The notes beneath the pieces are model-generated. The model searched no databases, was not told the origin of the DNA, and was given only the letters and a program-made list of their open reading frames with translations. Source: Nitrospiraceae bacterium (GTDB taxonomy: Bacteria; Nitrospirota; Nitrospiria; Nitrospirales; Nitrospiraceae). Taken from it: 13,450 nt of DNA. Of the stretch, positions 1-6,373 are shown piece after piece. Every line of letters begins with the position of its first letter. Positions within the stretch are counted from its first letter, which is position 1. The stretch covers positions 1 to 13,450 of the forward strand of contig SXPO01000192.1 of the NCBI GenBank assembly GCA_005793285.1, written 5' to 3'. A program made the translations under genes and the position numbers.

Positions 1-112
1 AAAGGCCGTCCAGCAAGGCCGCAGCCGACGAACGCACCGGAGGCGTAGCCTCTGGCTACGTTGAGGATGCGTTCAAGGCGAGAACGCAGCTGGCGGCATT
101 TTTCAGCAGCCG
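1..112 (-). repeat. Dispersed hairpin repeat, copy 1 (cut by left edge)
   Basis: Read on the minus strand, this stretch matches the element at 3169-3291 almost base for base. The clear exception is the central stem, which is CGTAGCC/GGCTACG with a 3-nt loop here and CGTACCC/GGGTACG there. The inner GAACGCA/TGCGTTC arms are the same in both copies. The far end, with the second terminal arm, lies outside the window. In the minus-strand sense the element starts about 6 nt after the stop codon of the cupredoxin gene. Confidence 0.85.
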
Positions 113-118
113 ACACGC

Positions 119-553
119 TCAGACTGCTTCCACGCTCAACAACAGCAACTCGCCCTTCATATTCGGATGAATCGAACAGCGGAACTCATGCCGGCCAGGG
201 CGCGTCATGTTGAACCGGATGGCGACGTCCCGCTTGGGATCGAGAAACACTCCGCTCAACCCCCGTCCATAGACGATCACCCCGTCTCTTTCGATCTGCG
301 TGGGAATGCCCTCGAACATGGTCGAGCCGAAGTCATGCCGCTCGGCATCCTCGTTCCTGACCTTAATCACGGACGGGAGCCCCAGGCGAAGCGGCCCCTG
401 CTTCGTCACAAACTTGGAATCCTTGATCGTGACTTCGACGACCTGCTCCGACTGAGAGAACACCGGCCCGGCCGCCTCCCACCAAAATCCATAGGTCATG
501 GCCAGCACCAGCACCCATCCCCACAACTGCGCCTTCTGACTTCTCATCGCCAT
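119..553 (-). CDS. Exported cupredoxin (type 1 copper) protein
   Basis: A 144-residue secreted blue-copper-like protein, probably a periplasmic electron carrier or copper-binding protein. A hydrophobic segment at about residues 8-32 looks like a signal peptide or N-terminal anchor. A cupredoxin beta-barrel follows. The likely ligands are His73 (in RHDF), Cys126, His129 and Met132, in a C-x2-H-x2-M loop typical of the fold. The start at 553 is chosen because GGGAGG lies 4 nt upstream; an ATG two codons later (547) is possible, and the longer frame to 592 runs back through the ribosome binding site. It lies 103 nt downstream of a UspA gene on the same strand and is followed by the dispersed repeat. 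The redox partner cannot be inferred. The fold call is strong; the physiological role is unknown. Confidence 0.85.
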   Translation of the reverse strand: MAMRSQKAQLWGWVLVLAMTYGFWWEAAGPVFSQSEQVVEVTIKDSKFVTKQGPLRLGLPSVIKVRNEDAERHDFGSTMFEGIPTQIERDGVIVYGRGLSGVFLDPKRDVAIRFNMTRPGRHEFRCSIHPNMKGELLLLSVEAV

Positions 554-630
554 GCCACCTCCCTCTGACAGGATACCGAGCACGTCTGCCATCCCAAAGA
601 ACGTGCAACGTTATTCGTTTCCGGATTCGA

Positions 631-660
631 ACGTCTCACGTTTGACCTTTCACCTTTCAC
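631..660. repeat. Short low-complexity motif (ACGT/TTTCAC units), copy A
   Basis: An intergenic run of ACGTCTCAC, CACGTTT and two CCTTTCAC-like units, which overlaps the stop codon of the UspA gene at 657-659. A related run in the opposite orientation lies at 1371-1405, so the two bracket the UspA gene. It may be a fragment of an interspersed intergenic repeat. No function is visible. Confidence 0.35.
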
Positions 661-1142
661 GATCGTTTCGGCTTGGGCGGAAGCGGCACCGTCAACACAG
701 GACAGCCGGCGGTTCGCACCACCTTCTCCGCCGTACTGCCGAAAAAGATCTTGTCCACGTTGCCGGAACGCCCGCCATAGCTCCCCATCACCACCAGATC
801 CACTTTTTCCAGCCGAGCCACCTTCACGATCTCCACAAAGGGCCCTCCCTCCAACACGATGCGCTTCAGGTCCAGCCCCTTCGCCTCCTTCGATTCGAGC
901 AAGCGCCGCACATTGAGCCTCGCATGATGACGCAGCCGCCGCTTCTGACCCGATGCGTCCGACGGCACGGCCAACAGTCCCAGCTGATTGAAGGCCGCCA
1001 GAGCGCTCGTGTCGATCACATGCAACAGCAACAGTTTGGCCTGAAATGTCTTGGCAAGGGTCAGCGCGACGCGAAAGGCTTCTTCCGAACAGGGAGAAAA
1101 ATCTACCGGCACAAGAATCTTGGTAAAGAGCGATTCAGCCAT
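657..1142 (-). CDS. Universal stress protein, UspA family, single domain
   Basis: A 161-residue cytoplasmic Usp protein. The fold is recognised from the N-terminal KILVPVDFSPCSEEAFRVA strand and helix, the LLLLHVID strand, the VDLVVMGSYGG strand and loop, and the FFGSTAEKVVR...CPVLTVP C-terminus. The nucleotide-binding loop is unusual. The usual G-x2-G-x9-G-S/T spacing is stretched to 11 residues between the second glycine and GS, so ATP binding may differ. The start at 1142 has GGGAGGG about 4-5 nt upstream; the longer TTG-started frame to 1154 overlaps that site and is rejected. It is followed on the same strand by the cupredoxin gene. Usp proteins often accompany redox and starvation genes, but the sequence shows no specific trigger. 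Confidence 0.92.
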   Translation of the reverse strand: MAESLFTKILVPVDFSPCSEEAFRVALTLAKTFQAKLLLLHVIDTSALAAFNQLGLLAVPSDASGQKRRLRHHARLNVRRLLESKEAKGLDLKRIVLEGGPFVEIVKVARLEKVDLVVMGSYGGRSGNVDKIFFGSTAEKVVRTAGCPVLTVPLPPKPKRS

Positions 1143-1208
1143 GGACCCTCCCAAAGAATTGACTCGTTATTTCTTCTTATCAGCAAGGCCGGTGCCACTG
1201 ATCCAGAC

Positions 1209-1291
1209 TGAAGGCTGAAGACTGAAGGCTGCATGGAAACAACGACTTTCTCCCTCCTATCAGCCCTTCAGCCTTCAGTCTTCAGCCTTCA
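1209..1291. repeat. Perfect 23-bp inverted repeat with 37-nt spacer
   Basis: Arms at 1209-1231 and 1269-1291 are exact reverse complements. Each arm is made of GAAGGCT/GAAGACT-type units, so the arms are themselves internally repetitive. The element lies in the 346-nt non-coding stretch between the divergent UspA gene (start 1142) and the small membrane ORF (1489). It could form a strong hairpin or cruciform, and could act as a bidirectional terminator, but it has no clear T-tract. I see no coding or transposase remnant nearby. Confidence 0.85.
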
Positions 1292-1370
1292 CTTCATCTC
1301 TATATCTGCTGCGCGGGGGTGTCTTGCTACAGGACGCCAACCGTGGCTGTGGCAGAAGGCAACAGAAGGC

Positions 1371-1405
1371 GTGAGACGTAAAACGTGAAATGTGAAAAGT
1401 AAACG
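1371..1405. repeat. Short low-complexity motif (GTGAAA/ACGT units), copy B
   Basis: GTGAGACGT, AAACGTGAAA and TGTGAAAAG units follow each other. On the opposite strand these resemble the CACGTTT and TTTCAC run at 631-660, in inverted orientation. The rest of 1143-1488 holds the 23-bp inverted repeat and no supportable gene or promoter. Confidence 0.35.
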
Positions 1406-1488
1406 GCGGCAAAGGCCTTTCGCGCCCCTCATGGCAGTGGCCCCAACGGCATCGGACTTGCTCAGTTGCCCAGCATGGAGATGAACCC

Positions 1489-1584
1489 ATGACAAAAACG
1501 CAATGGTGGCTTGCCGGCGCTATTCTGCTTGGACTCGCAGTGGGCCTCTACATCCTCTTGTTCTGCCCTGCGGAATGCCACTGA
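1489..1584 (+). CDS. Small single-pass membrane peptide (31 aa) ending in a CPAEC motif
   Basis: This short ORF encodes MTKTQWW, then a continuous hydrophobic helix (about residues 8-25), and ends FCPAECH. The start is supported by GGAG at 1477-1480, 8 nt upstream; nearby ATGs at 1475 and 1481 are out of frame. The two cysteines, C-x3-C just after the membrane segment, could bind a metal or form a disulfide. I do not recognise a family. A short C-terminal C-P-x-x-C after a membrane helix is vaguely like DUF6132-type peptides, which is only a suggestion. It is the first ORF of a plus-strand run with the hydrolase at 1616 and the tandem Usp at 2293, so it may be co-transcribed. Confidence 0.5.
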   Translation: MTKTQWWLAGAILLGLAVGLYILLFCPAECH

Positions 1585-1615
1585 GCCTCGAGGGAGCAAC
1601 CACGGATGAACGACC

Positions 1616-2296
1616 ATGAGTGAAACGGCCGTACGAATCACGAAAGGCTCTCTCTCCCTTGAAGGAACCCTCGGCCTTCCGGCACAGGCGCTCGGGCTGG
1701 TGGTCTTCGCCCACGGAAGCGGCAGCGGACGGTTCAGCCCTCGCAACAATTACGTGGCCCGTTATCTCCAGCAAGGAAGAGTCGCGACCCTCCTGCTCGA
1801 TCTCCTCACCCCTGACGAAGCCGATGACCGCCGCAAAGTCTTCGATATCGATCTCTTGGCAGACCGGGTGCTCCTGGCCAAAGCCTGGCTCGAACAGGAT
1901 GACCGGACCAAGGACCTGGGCATCGGCTATTTCGGCGCCAGCACCGGAGCAGGCGCAGCGCTCCAGGCGGCGGCCCGCGATCCCTCCCTGATTCAGGCTG
2001 TCGTGTCGCGGGGCGGCAGACCGGACCTGGCAGAGCCTTACCTCCCTGCCGTTACTGCCCCGACGTTACTGATTGTGGGTGGAGACGACGAACCGGTCAT
2101 CGAGATGAATCGAGCCGCCTACCGGCTCCTCGCCTGCCAAAAGCGGCTGATCATCGTGCCGGGCGCCTCGCATCTCTTCGAAGAGCCAGGCACACTCGAA
2201 CAGGTTGCGGAACATGCGCTGGCCTGGTTTCAGCAACATTTTCATCCTGCCCCTCATGGGGGCGCCGGTGCGCGAACAAAGGAGCGTTCGAGATGA
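1616..2296 (+). CDS. Alpha/beta hydrolase, dienelactone-hydrolase-like
   Basis: A 226-residue cytoplasmic serine hydrolase of unknown substrate. The catalytic features are complete: the oxyanion segment FAHGSGSG (31-38), the nucleophile elbow G-A-S109-T-G, an acid in VGGDD (Asp157 or Asp158) and His186 in GASHLF. It resembles the stand-alone hydrolases that in other bacteria are fused or adjacent to phosphoribosyltransferase domains, but no such domain is here. The ATG at 1616 has only a weak upstream site; an ATG at 1605 leads to a stop after five codons. The stop overlaps the start of the tandem Usp gene in an ATGA, so the two are translationally coupled. The C-terminal tail beyond about residue 210 is rich in Gly, Ala and Arg and is probably disordered. 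Confidence 0.87.
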   Translation: MSETAVRITKGSLSLEGTLGLPAQALGLVVFAHGSGSGRFSPRNNYVARYLQQGRVATLLLDLLTPDEADDRRKVFDIDLLADRVLLAKAWLEQDDRTKDLGIGYFGASTGAGAALQAAARDPSLIQAVVSRGGRPDLAEPYLPAVTAPTLLIVGGDDEPVIEMNRAAYRLLACQKRLIIVPGASHLFEEPGTLEQVAEHALAWFQQHFHPAPHGGAGARTKERSR

Positions 2297-3156
2297 AAAC
2301 ATTATTAGCGGTCGACGGGTCGGATAATTCCTATGAAGCAGTCCATGCGCTGAAATATTTTGCCAAGGCGGAACAGCTCACCCTGCTTCATGCGCTGAAT
2401 GTCCCGAGGCCTGCCTATCCCATGATGGTGCCGGAAGTGGCGGAGGAGCTCTATAAGTCCCTTGAGCAGAGCATGAGGGAAGACGGCGAACGGCTGCTCG
2501 ACCGGACGCAATCCCTCTTGCCTCCGCACGCGGGGCCGACTACGAAGCTGCTCCAACTGGGATCGCCGGCGGAAGTCATCGTGACCACGGCAGAAGCCAG
2601 GAAGGTGGACCTCATCATCATGGGCGCGCGCGGCCTGGGACCGATCAAGGAACGGTTGATAGGGAGCGTCTCCCATCGCATTTTGACGCTGGCCCCCTGC
2701 GCCACCCTGATCGTAAACGGCCCGGTCAAGGCCATGAAGCAGATCTTGCTGCCGCTCCAAGGGCCCTTCGACGAGGCAGCCGCGATTCGCTTCCTCCAGC
2801 TCAAGCCCTTCCACGATCCGGTCGAGTTGACTCTGCTGACCGTCTTGCCCTCAACGCAACCGCCCTGGCCGGTCGAGGCGGCAGCCGCGAGAAAACTGGA
2901 AGAGCAAGCCCTGCAAAGCGCGCACGACTACATCGACGGGGTCGCGGAACGGCTGCGCGCCATCGGCTATCAGGCGCGCGGGCTCGCCGTCCTGGGGACG
3001 CCGTCTGCCATGATCCTGCAAGAAGCCACCGCTCGCCGATCGGATTTAATTCTGATGGGCACCAGAGGCAGGCAAGGCATCACCCGCTTCGTGCTCGGCA
3101 GCACGTCGCATGCGGTATTACACAAGATGCCCTGCCCGGTGTTGGCCTTCCACTAA
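2293..3156 (+). CDS. Tandem-domain universal stress protein (two UspA domains)
   Basis: A 287-residue protein with two Usp domains, about residues 1-143 and 147-287. Both keep the ATP-binding loop: GARG-x9-GS in the first and GTRG-x9-GS in the second, with the exact G-x2-G-x9-G-S spacing. Each ends in the usual P/C-C-x-x-L strand. AAAGGAG at 2278-2284 lies 8 nt before the ATG. The ATGA overlap with the hydrolase gene points to one operon and a linked role. The dispersed repeat starts 12 nt after the stop. Together with the UspA at 657-1142 there are three Usp domains within 2.5 kb. The ligand and signal are unknown; the family call is very safe. Confidence 0.95.
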   Translation: MKTLLAVDGSDNSYEAVHALKYFAKAEQLTLLHALNVPRPAYPMMVPEVAEELYKSLEQSMREDGERLLDRTQSLLPPHAGPTTKLLQLGSPAEVIVTTAEARKVDLIIMGARGLGPIKERLIGSVSHRILTLAPCATLIVNGPVKAMKQILLPLQGPFDEAAAIRFLQLKPFHDPVELTLLTVLPSTQPPWPVEAAAARKLEEQALQSAHDYIDGVAERLRAIGYQARGLAVLGTPSAMILQEATARRSDLILMGTRGRQGITRFVLGSTSHAVLHKMPCPVLAFH

Positions 3157-3168
3157 ACACCGGCAGTC

Positions 3169-3291
3169 GGATGCTGAAAAAGTCCGCCAACTGCGTTCTC
3201 GCCTTGAACGCATCCTCAACGTACCCCTGAGGGTACGCCTCCGGTGCGTTCATCGGCTGCGGCCTTGCTGGACGGCCTTTTTGAGCATCCT
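3169..3291 (+). repeat. Dispersed hairpin repeat, copy 2 (complete)
   Basis: A 123-bp element with nested arms. The terminal arm GGATGCT-G-AAAAAG (3169-3182) pairs with CTTTTT-G-AGCATCC (3277-3290), leaving one G-G mismatch. The inner arms GAACGCA (3206-3212) and TGCGTTC (3245-3251) enclose a central CGTACCC/GGGTACG hairpin. It starts 12 nt after the stop of the tandem Usp gene, in the same orientation. The second arm contains a T5 run, so it could end transcription. Copies also occur at 1-112 and 9579-9702. Confidence 0.92.
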
Positions 3292-3410
3292 CCTGAAGAA
3301 TTCTCCTGCCATTAACCAAAAAGCTAGCTGGCTACGTCGCTGGAGGTTGCGGGATTATGCTGATCCGCATAAGATGCCGTAATTCATGGCTTACTGACAG
3401 CACGCTAACT

Positions 3411-4261
3411 ATGACGTACCTACCAGAGTTCTTATCTTGGCTAAATTTAGCAGCGTTCTTTAATTCTGCATTTGCAACATCGCTCGCAGGCGCTTATGCA
3501 GGCGCAAAAGCAGCTCAGAAAATTGCCGAGCGCATTAAGGAGCGCAGTGAGATTCAAATCCAAATTCGGAACACGAACGCGGCAATCACGATTGCGTTCA
3601 TCATCTGTAATGCAGCGATTTCCCTAAAAAACAACAGACCAAAGAGCTCTGCGATACGTATTTCGAAAAAAAGACAGCCCTGGCTGAGTTCTTTCGAAAG
3701 CGGAACTCAGGAGAAATTTCAAGAGACACTCCATATAAGTTCCAGGCCGATCTCCGGAGCGTGCCATTCCCCGCCGTTCCAATTGACGCACTACGTTCTC
3801 TCGTCTATGAAAAGCTTTCTGTTTCAGGCAGACCGCTAGCGCTCGTTGCAACTATTGCAGGTGCCCTTTCGTCACTCGCCGACACAATTGCAAACAGAAA
3901 CAGTCTAATTGCGAACTTCAAGCAACTATCACCACAGGCGTGTGAAACAACTCTACCAGCGCTCTATTTCGGCCTCCCATTTGACGGTGGCCACGTCAAT
4001 ACAGAGTACGCCGACACCATGACGGGCCTACAAAATCTCACCGACGATGTAATTTTCTTCAGTCACTTACTTTGCAAAGATCTAACTATCCATGGCAACA
4101 AGGTCTTGGACAAATATAAATCGCAATTCAAAGGCACGCTTGAGAATATCCATGCGATTGAACTGTCGCACGAAAAAACTGCTGGCCTGATTCCAAGCGA
4201 TGAGCAGTATTCCGATTGGCTGAGCGGATTTCAGACGCAAAAACAGGATAAAAACGCTTAG
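3411..4261 (+). pseudogene. Unidentified protein gene split by a -1 frameshift
   Basis: Two frames make one protein of roughly 280 residues. The first frame (MTYLPEFLSWLNLAAFF...) reads sensibly to about 3629. The sense then continues one frame back, from CAA at 3632, without a stop to TAG at 4259-4261. Visible features are a hydrophobic N-terminus with an Ala/Gly-rich SLAGAYAGAKAAQ segment, a charged helix, a second hydrophobic stretch (AAITIAFIICNAAISL), a Lys/Glu-rich helix and a C-terminal soluble part. I do not recognise a named family. The N-terminal half resembles widespread uncharacterised proteins. The start is uncertain: ATG 3411 begins the protein-like part but has no clear ribosome site, while ATG 3357 has GGAGG 10 nt upstream but adds an unconvincing N-terminus. 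Base composition is visibly lower in GC than the neighbours (24 of 60 at 4081-4140 against 40 of 60 at 8461-8520), suggesting transfer. It may be a broken gene, a programmed frameshift or a homopolymer sequencing error. Confidence 0.65.
3626..3632 (+). other. Slippery heptamer A AAA AAC at the frame switch
   Basis: In the first frame of the split gene the codons read CTA AAA AAC, so the heptamer is in exact register for a -1 slip. After slipping, decoding resumes at CAA (3632) in the frame that stays open to 4261. A single A lost from a run of seven would give the same picture. Confidence 0.6.
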
Positions 4262-4288
4262 GTCAGCGATGACGCTCAACCCTGCTGT

Positions 4289-4326
4289 TAGCCAGGCCTC
4301 TCACGAAATCCGCGCAAACCTGGCTA
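4289..4326. repeat. Small inverted repeat downstream of the split gene
   Basis: The arms TAGCCAGG (4289-4296) and CCTGGCTA (4319-4326) are perfect, with a 22-nt loop, and lie between two convergent genes. Flanking CTCAA (4276-4280 region) and TTGA (about 4329) extend the pairing imperfectly. It could be a weak terminator or an edge of the transferred island. There is no T-tract directly after it. Confidence 0.4.
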
Positions 4327-4371
4327 CCTTGAACATTAGGCGGATAAAAAGACCTAACCCCCCGCATCCTG

Positions 4372-4899
4372 CTAGAGAAATTTCGTTTTGACCAAATCCA
4401 GGATCTGGCTGGCGGCTTCGGTGGAGGTTGTGGTGGTGCTGTCGATTCTGAGATCCGGATTGGTTGGCGCTTCGTAGGGAGATTGGAGTCCCGGAACGGT
4501 ACGCGAAGCGCCGCTCTGGCCCTTCAGATAGGTGCCTTTCTTATCTCGCTCCATGCAGGTCGCAAGGGGACAGTCCACTGAGACCTCGATGAACCGGGGG
4601 ATCACGGACCTGGCGAATTCCCGATAGGCCCGGCGGCTTGCCGTCGCATCGAAGACTACAGTCACCCCATGGGCCACGAGTTTCTGTCCCATGACCACGA
4701 GCGCGCGATAGAAGAGGTCCCGCTCCGCATCTGAATAGGTCGCTGTCGGCGTGAGCACCCGCCTGACCTCATCGGACTCCAACACCTCCACCGTCAATCC
4801 CAGCCCTTCAAGCTGCGGTTTCAAAGCCGCAACAATCGTGCTCTTGCCAGAAGCCGGCAGGCCGGTGATCCAGATGGCGAAGGGTTTGGATTGACTCAT
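4372..4899 (-). CDS. Adenylylsulfate-kinase-like P-loop kinase
   Basis: A 175-residue P-loop kinase related to CysC, which phosphorylates adenosine 5'-phosphosulfate to PAPS. Walker A is G13-LPASGKS-T21. The usual DGD of APS kinases is replaced by E41-S-D43, followed by EVRRVL. Further matches are the FDATASRRAYREFAR segment, the FIEVSVDCPLATCMERDKKG segment and the PYEAPTNPDLRID segment near the C-terminus, all in CysC order. It is a little shorter than typical CysC and lacks an adjoining sulfurylase gene, so another small substrate is quite possible. The ATG at 4899 begins at the usual N-terminus; the longer TTG-started frame to 4944 overlaps the upstream gene and is rejected. It lies 32 nt downstream of the APH-type kinase gene, surely in the same operon. 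No strong ribosome site is visible. Confidence 0.8.
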   Translation of the reverse strand: MSQSKPFAIWITGLPASGKSTIVAALKPQLEGLGLTVEVLESDEVRRVLTPTATYSDAERDLFYRALVVMGQKLVAHGVTVVFDATASRRAYREFARSVIPRFIEVSVDCPLATCMERDKKGTYLKGQSGASRTVPGLQSPYEAPTNPDLRIDSTTTTSTEAASQILDLVKTKFL

Positions 4900-4931
4900 A
4901 AATAGCACCAAGCTATCAGCTGACAGCTCAA

Positions 4932-6050
4932 TTACTCCCGGCAATATTCATTCACCCTTGCCGGATCGAACTTCGGCTCATCCAGCACATGCTCGATAAA
5001 TCGAAAGATGGTCCGGCGCACTTCGATCGACAGCTTGGGATACCAGACAGGACTCGCCAGGACCAATCCTCGAAAGGCAAAAAACGGGGCGGCCGCTTCT
5101 GTCACTGCCTGATCGCGGCTGGCCTCTATGTAACTGTCCCAAAAGAGCCGGAACAGCACTTCCAACGGCCCCTGTAACTTGCCCCAGCGGCAGAGCGAGA
5201 AAAATAGGTAATTGACCGTCATCGAGGTCACGTCGTCGGCCGGTTCCCCCCATTCCCCTCGCGACCGATCGAGCACGGAGAAATCCGTTCCCTTCCGGAA
5301 CAAGACATTCCAGGGATGGAAGTCTCCATGGACTTGCGATAACCGTTGCGGCTCCCCGCGCAGGCGCCAGCGCCACCGGTTGCAGGCCTCTTCGACTCCG
5401 CGCAACAGATCCGCCGTGATGAACTCATACCGGTCCGGGTAACTGTCGGTCAGCCCCATAATACATTCGCCATGACCGAGCAGCTCACGAAGCCGACGCC
5501 GATAGAGGGCTGGATCGCGCAATTTCTTGGCATGGATCTGCGCCAGATAACGGGCCAGGGCTATCGTCCGCTCCCGATCCTGCTTACTGAGCCTTCCTCC
5601 TTTGAGCAACCGCTCCAGATCGAGATGATAACTCTTCCCCTCCGTCCATTGGTTGAGGACAAAAAATTCCTGCGCCTGCGCCACCGACATCAGCTCGTCC
5701 CCGTCCGTAAAGACTCCGACATCGAGCGCCTTCACATGGCGCGGCAACCTGCCATAGGAATCGTAATCCCAGAGGATCGCCTGGGCCCGGTCCGCCATAT
5801 GTTCATGGCCGAAAGGCCCGGGCCTCATGGTCTCCAGCACCGCAGACTGAACCTTCCGCCCGATTTGAAAGGTCAACTTAACCGGCGGGCCATAGCCATA
5901 TTGTTTGTAGGCGCCCTGCGAACTGTCTTTCCCGATCACTCCATAGGTCAACAACGTCGCCTTGGGACCGAATCTGTCGCGAAGGTATCGTTCAATTGCC
6001 TGCTTCTTCAAGACAGCCATAGCGAATCGATCACGCAAGTCATGTTCCAC
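4932..6050 (-). CDS. APH-fold phosphotransferase (kinase) of unknown substrate
   Basis: A 372-residue protein with the aminoglycoside phosphotransferase/choline kinase fold. The catalytic loop H241-G-D243-F-H-P-W-N248 carries the expected base and magnesium-binding Asn. The metal-binding Asp follows at D261 in VLDRSRGEWGEPADDV. The N-terminal lobe has a LLTYGVIGKDSS segment in place of a classical glycine loop and an LETMRPG stretch. The substrate is not evident; drug resistance should not be assumed, since many such kinases act on metabolites or sugars. The start is unsure: GTG 6050 gives the longest form, ATG 6020 (MAVLKKQ) is an alternative, and neither has a clear Shine-Dalgarno site. It is followed 32 nt on by the CysC-like kinase. 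In other bacteria an APH domain and a P-loop kinase domain can be fused in one protein, so the pair may act together. Confidence 0.82.
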   Translation of the reverse strand: MEHDLRDRFAMAVLKKQAIERYLRDRFGPKATLLTYGVIGKDSSQGAYKQYGYGPPVKLTFQIGRKVQSAVLETMRPGPFGHEHMADRAQAILWDYDSYGRLPRHVKALDVGVFTDGDELMSVAQAQEFFVLNQWTEGKSYHLDLERLLKGGRLSKQDRERTIALARYLAQIHAKKLRDPALYRRRLRELLGHGECIMGLTDSYPDRYEFITADLLRGVEEACNRWRWRLRGEPQRLSQVHGDFHPWNVLFRKGTDFSVLDRSRGEWGEPADDVTSMTVNYLFFSLCRWGKLQGPLEVLFRLFWDSYIEASRDQAVTEAAAPFFAFRGLVLASPVWYPKLSIEVRRTIFRFIEHVLDEPKFDPARVNEYCRE

Positions 6051-6328
6051 CGAAATGCCAGGCGAGGGGCAAGAGGACTGGGGCGAGAGGAAAGGGAAAA
6101 TCCGTGAAATGCCAACCGACTCGCCCTTGGCCCCTCGCCTCTTGTCGTTTCACTGGCGCATTGGGCTTCAATACCAAGGCAACCACTGAGGAGAAATGCG
6201 ACACCCAAAGTTAGGACTAGGGACCAACAGCGGGGGCCGGCAGCAGAATAATCAGGCCCCTAGCCTTAAGCCCTCCGTTCTTTGCCCCCTCTCAGACAGG
6301 CACACCGCTTGCTGATACCAACCAGTAC
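6051..6328. other. Divergent intergenic region with an 11-bp inverted repeat
   Basis: Non-coding DNA between the leftward APH-type gene and the rightward HPF-CSD gene. AGGCGAGGGGC at 6060-6070 is the exact reverse complement of 6130-6140. GTGAAA and TTTCAC lie inside the spacer. It should contain the promoters for both directions, but I cannot pick out a convincing -35/-10 pair. No protein-like ORF is present. Confidence 0.5.
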
Positions 6329-6373
6329 TGGTCTATATGGTTAATCTGGTTTGTTTGGTTTATCTGGTTAGTG
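6329..6373 (+). repeat. Five tandem 9-bp units (TGGTYWRTH type)
   Basis: The units are TGGTCTATA, TGGTTAATC, TGGTTTGTT, TGGTTTATC and TGGTTAGTG, in perfect 9-bp register. About three degenerate units follow on the opposite strand at 6378-6405. The array lies 50 nt upstream of the HPF-CSD start. Confidence 0.75.

Noticed and set aside
552..1211. A 219-codon plus-strand frame over the UspA gene
   Set aside because: It is antisense to a clear Usp domain, with His/Gln/Arg-rich shadow composition.
3169..3291. tRNA or other known RNA gene in the repeat
   Set aside because: The nested stems do not form a cloverleaf and there is no anticodon or CCA arm pattern.
4267..4342. Possible integron attC site after the split gene (GCTCAAC ... 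ATTAGGC)
   Set aside because: The right core lacks the leading G of GTTRRRY, the inner boxes do not pair in the attC pattern, and no matching site is found before the gene.
5346..6107. A 253-codon plus-strand frame opposite the APH-fold kinase
   Set aside because: The minus strand carries the catalytic HGDFHPWN and DRSRGEW motifs; the plus frame has none.
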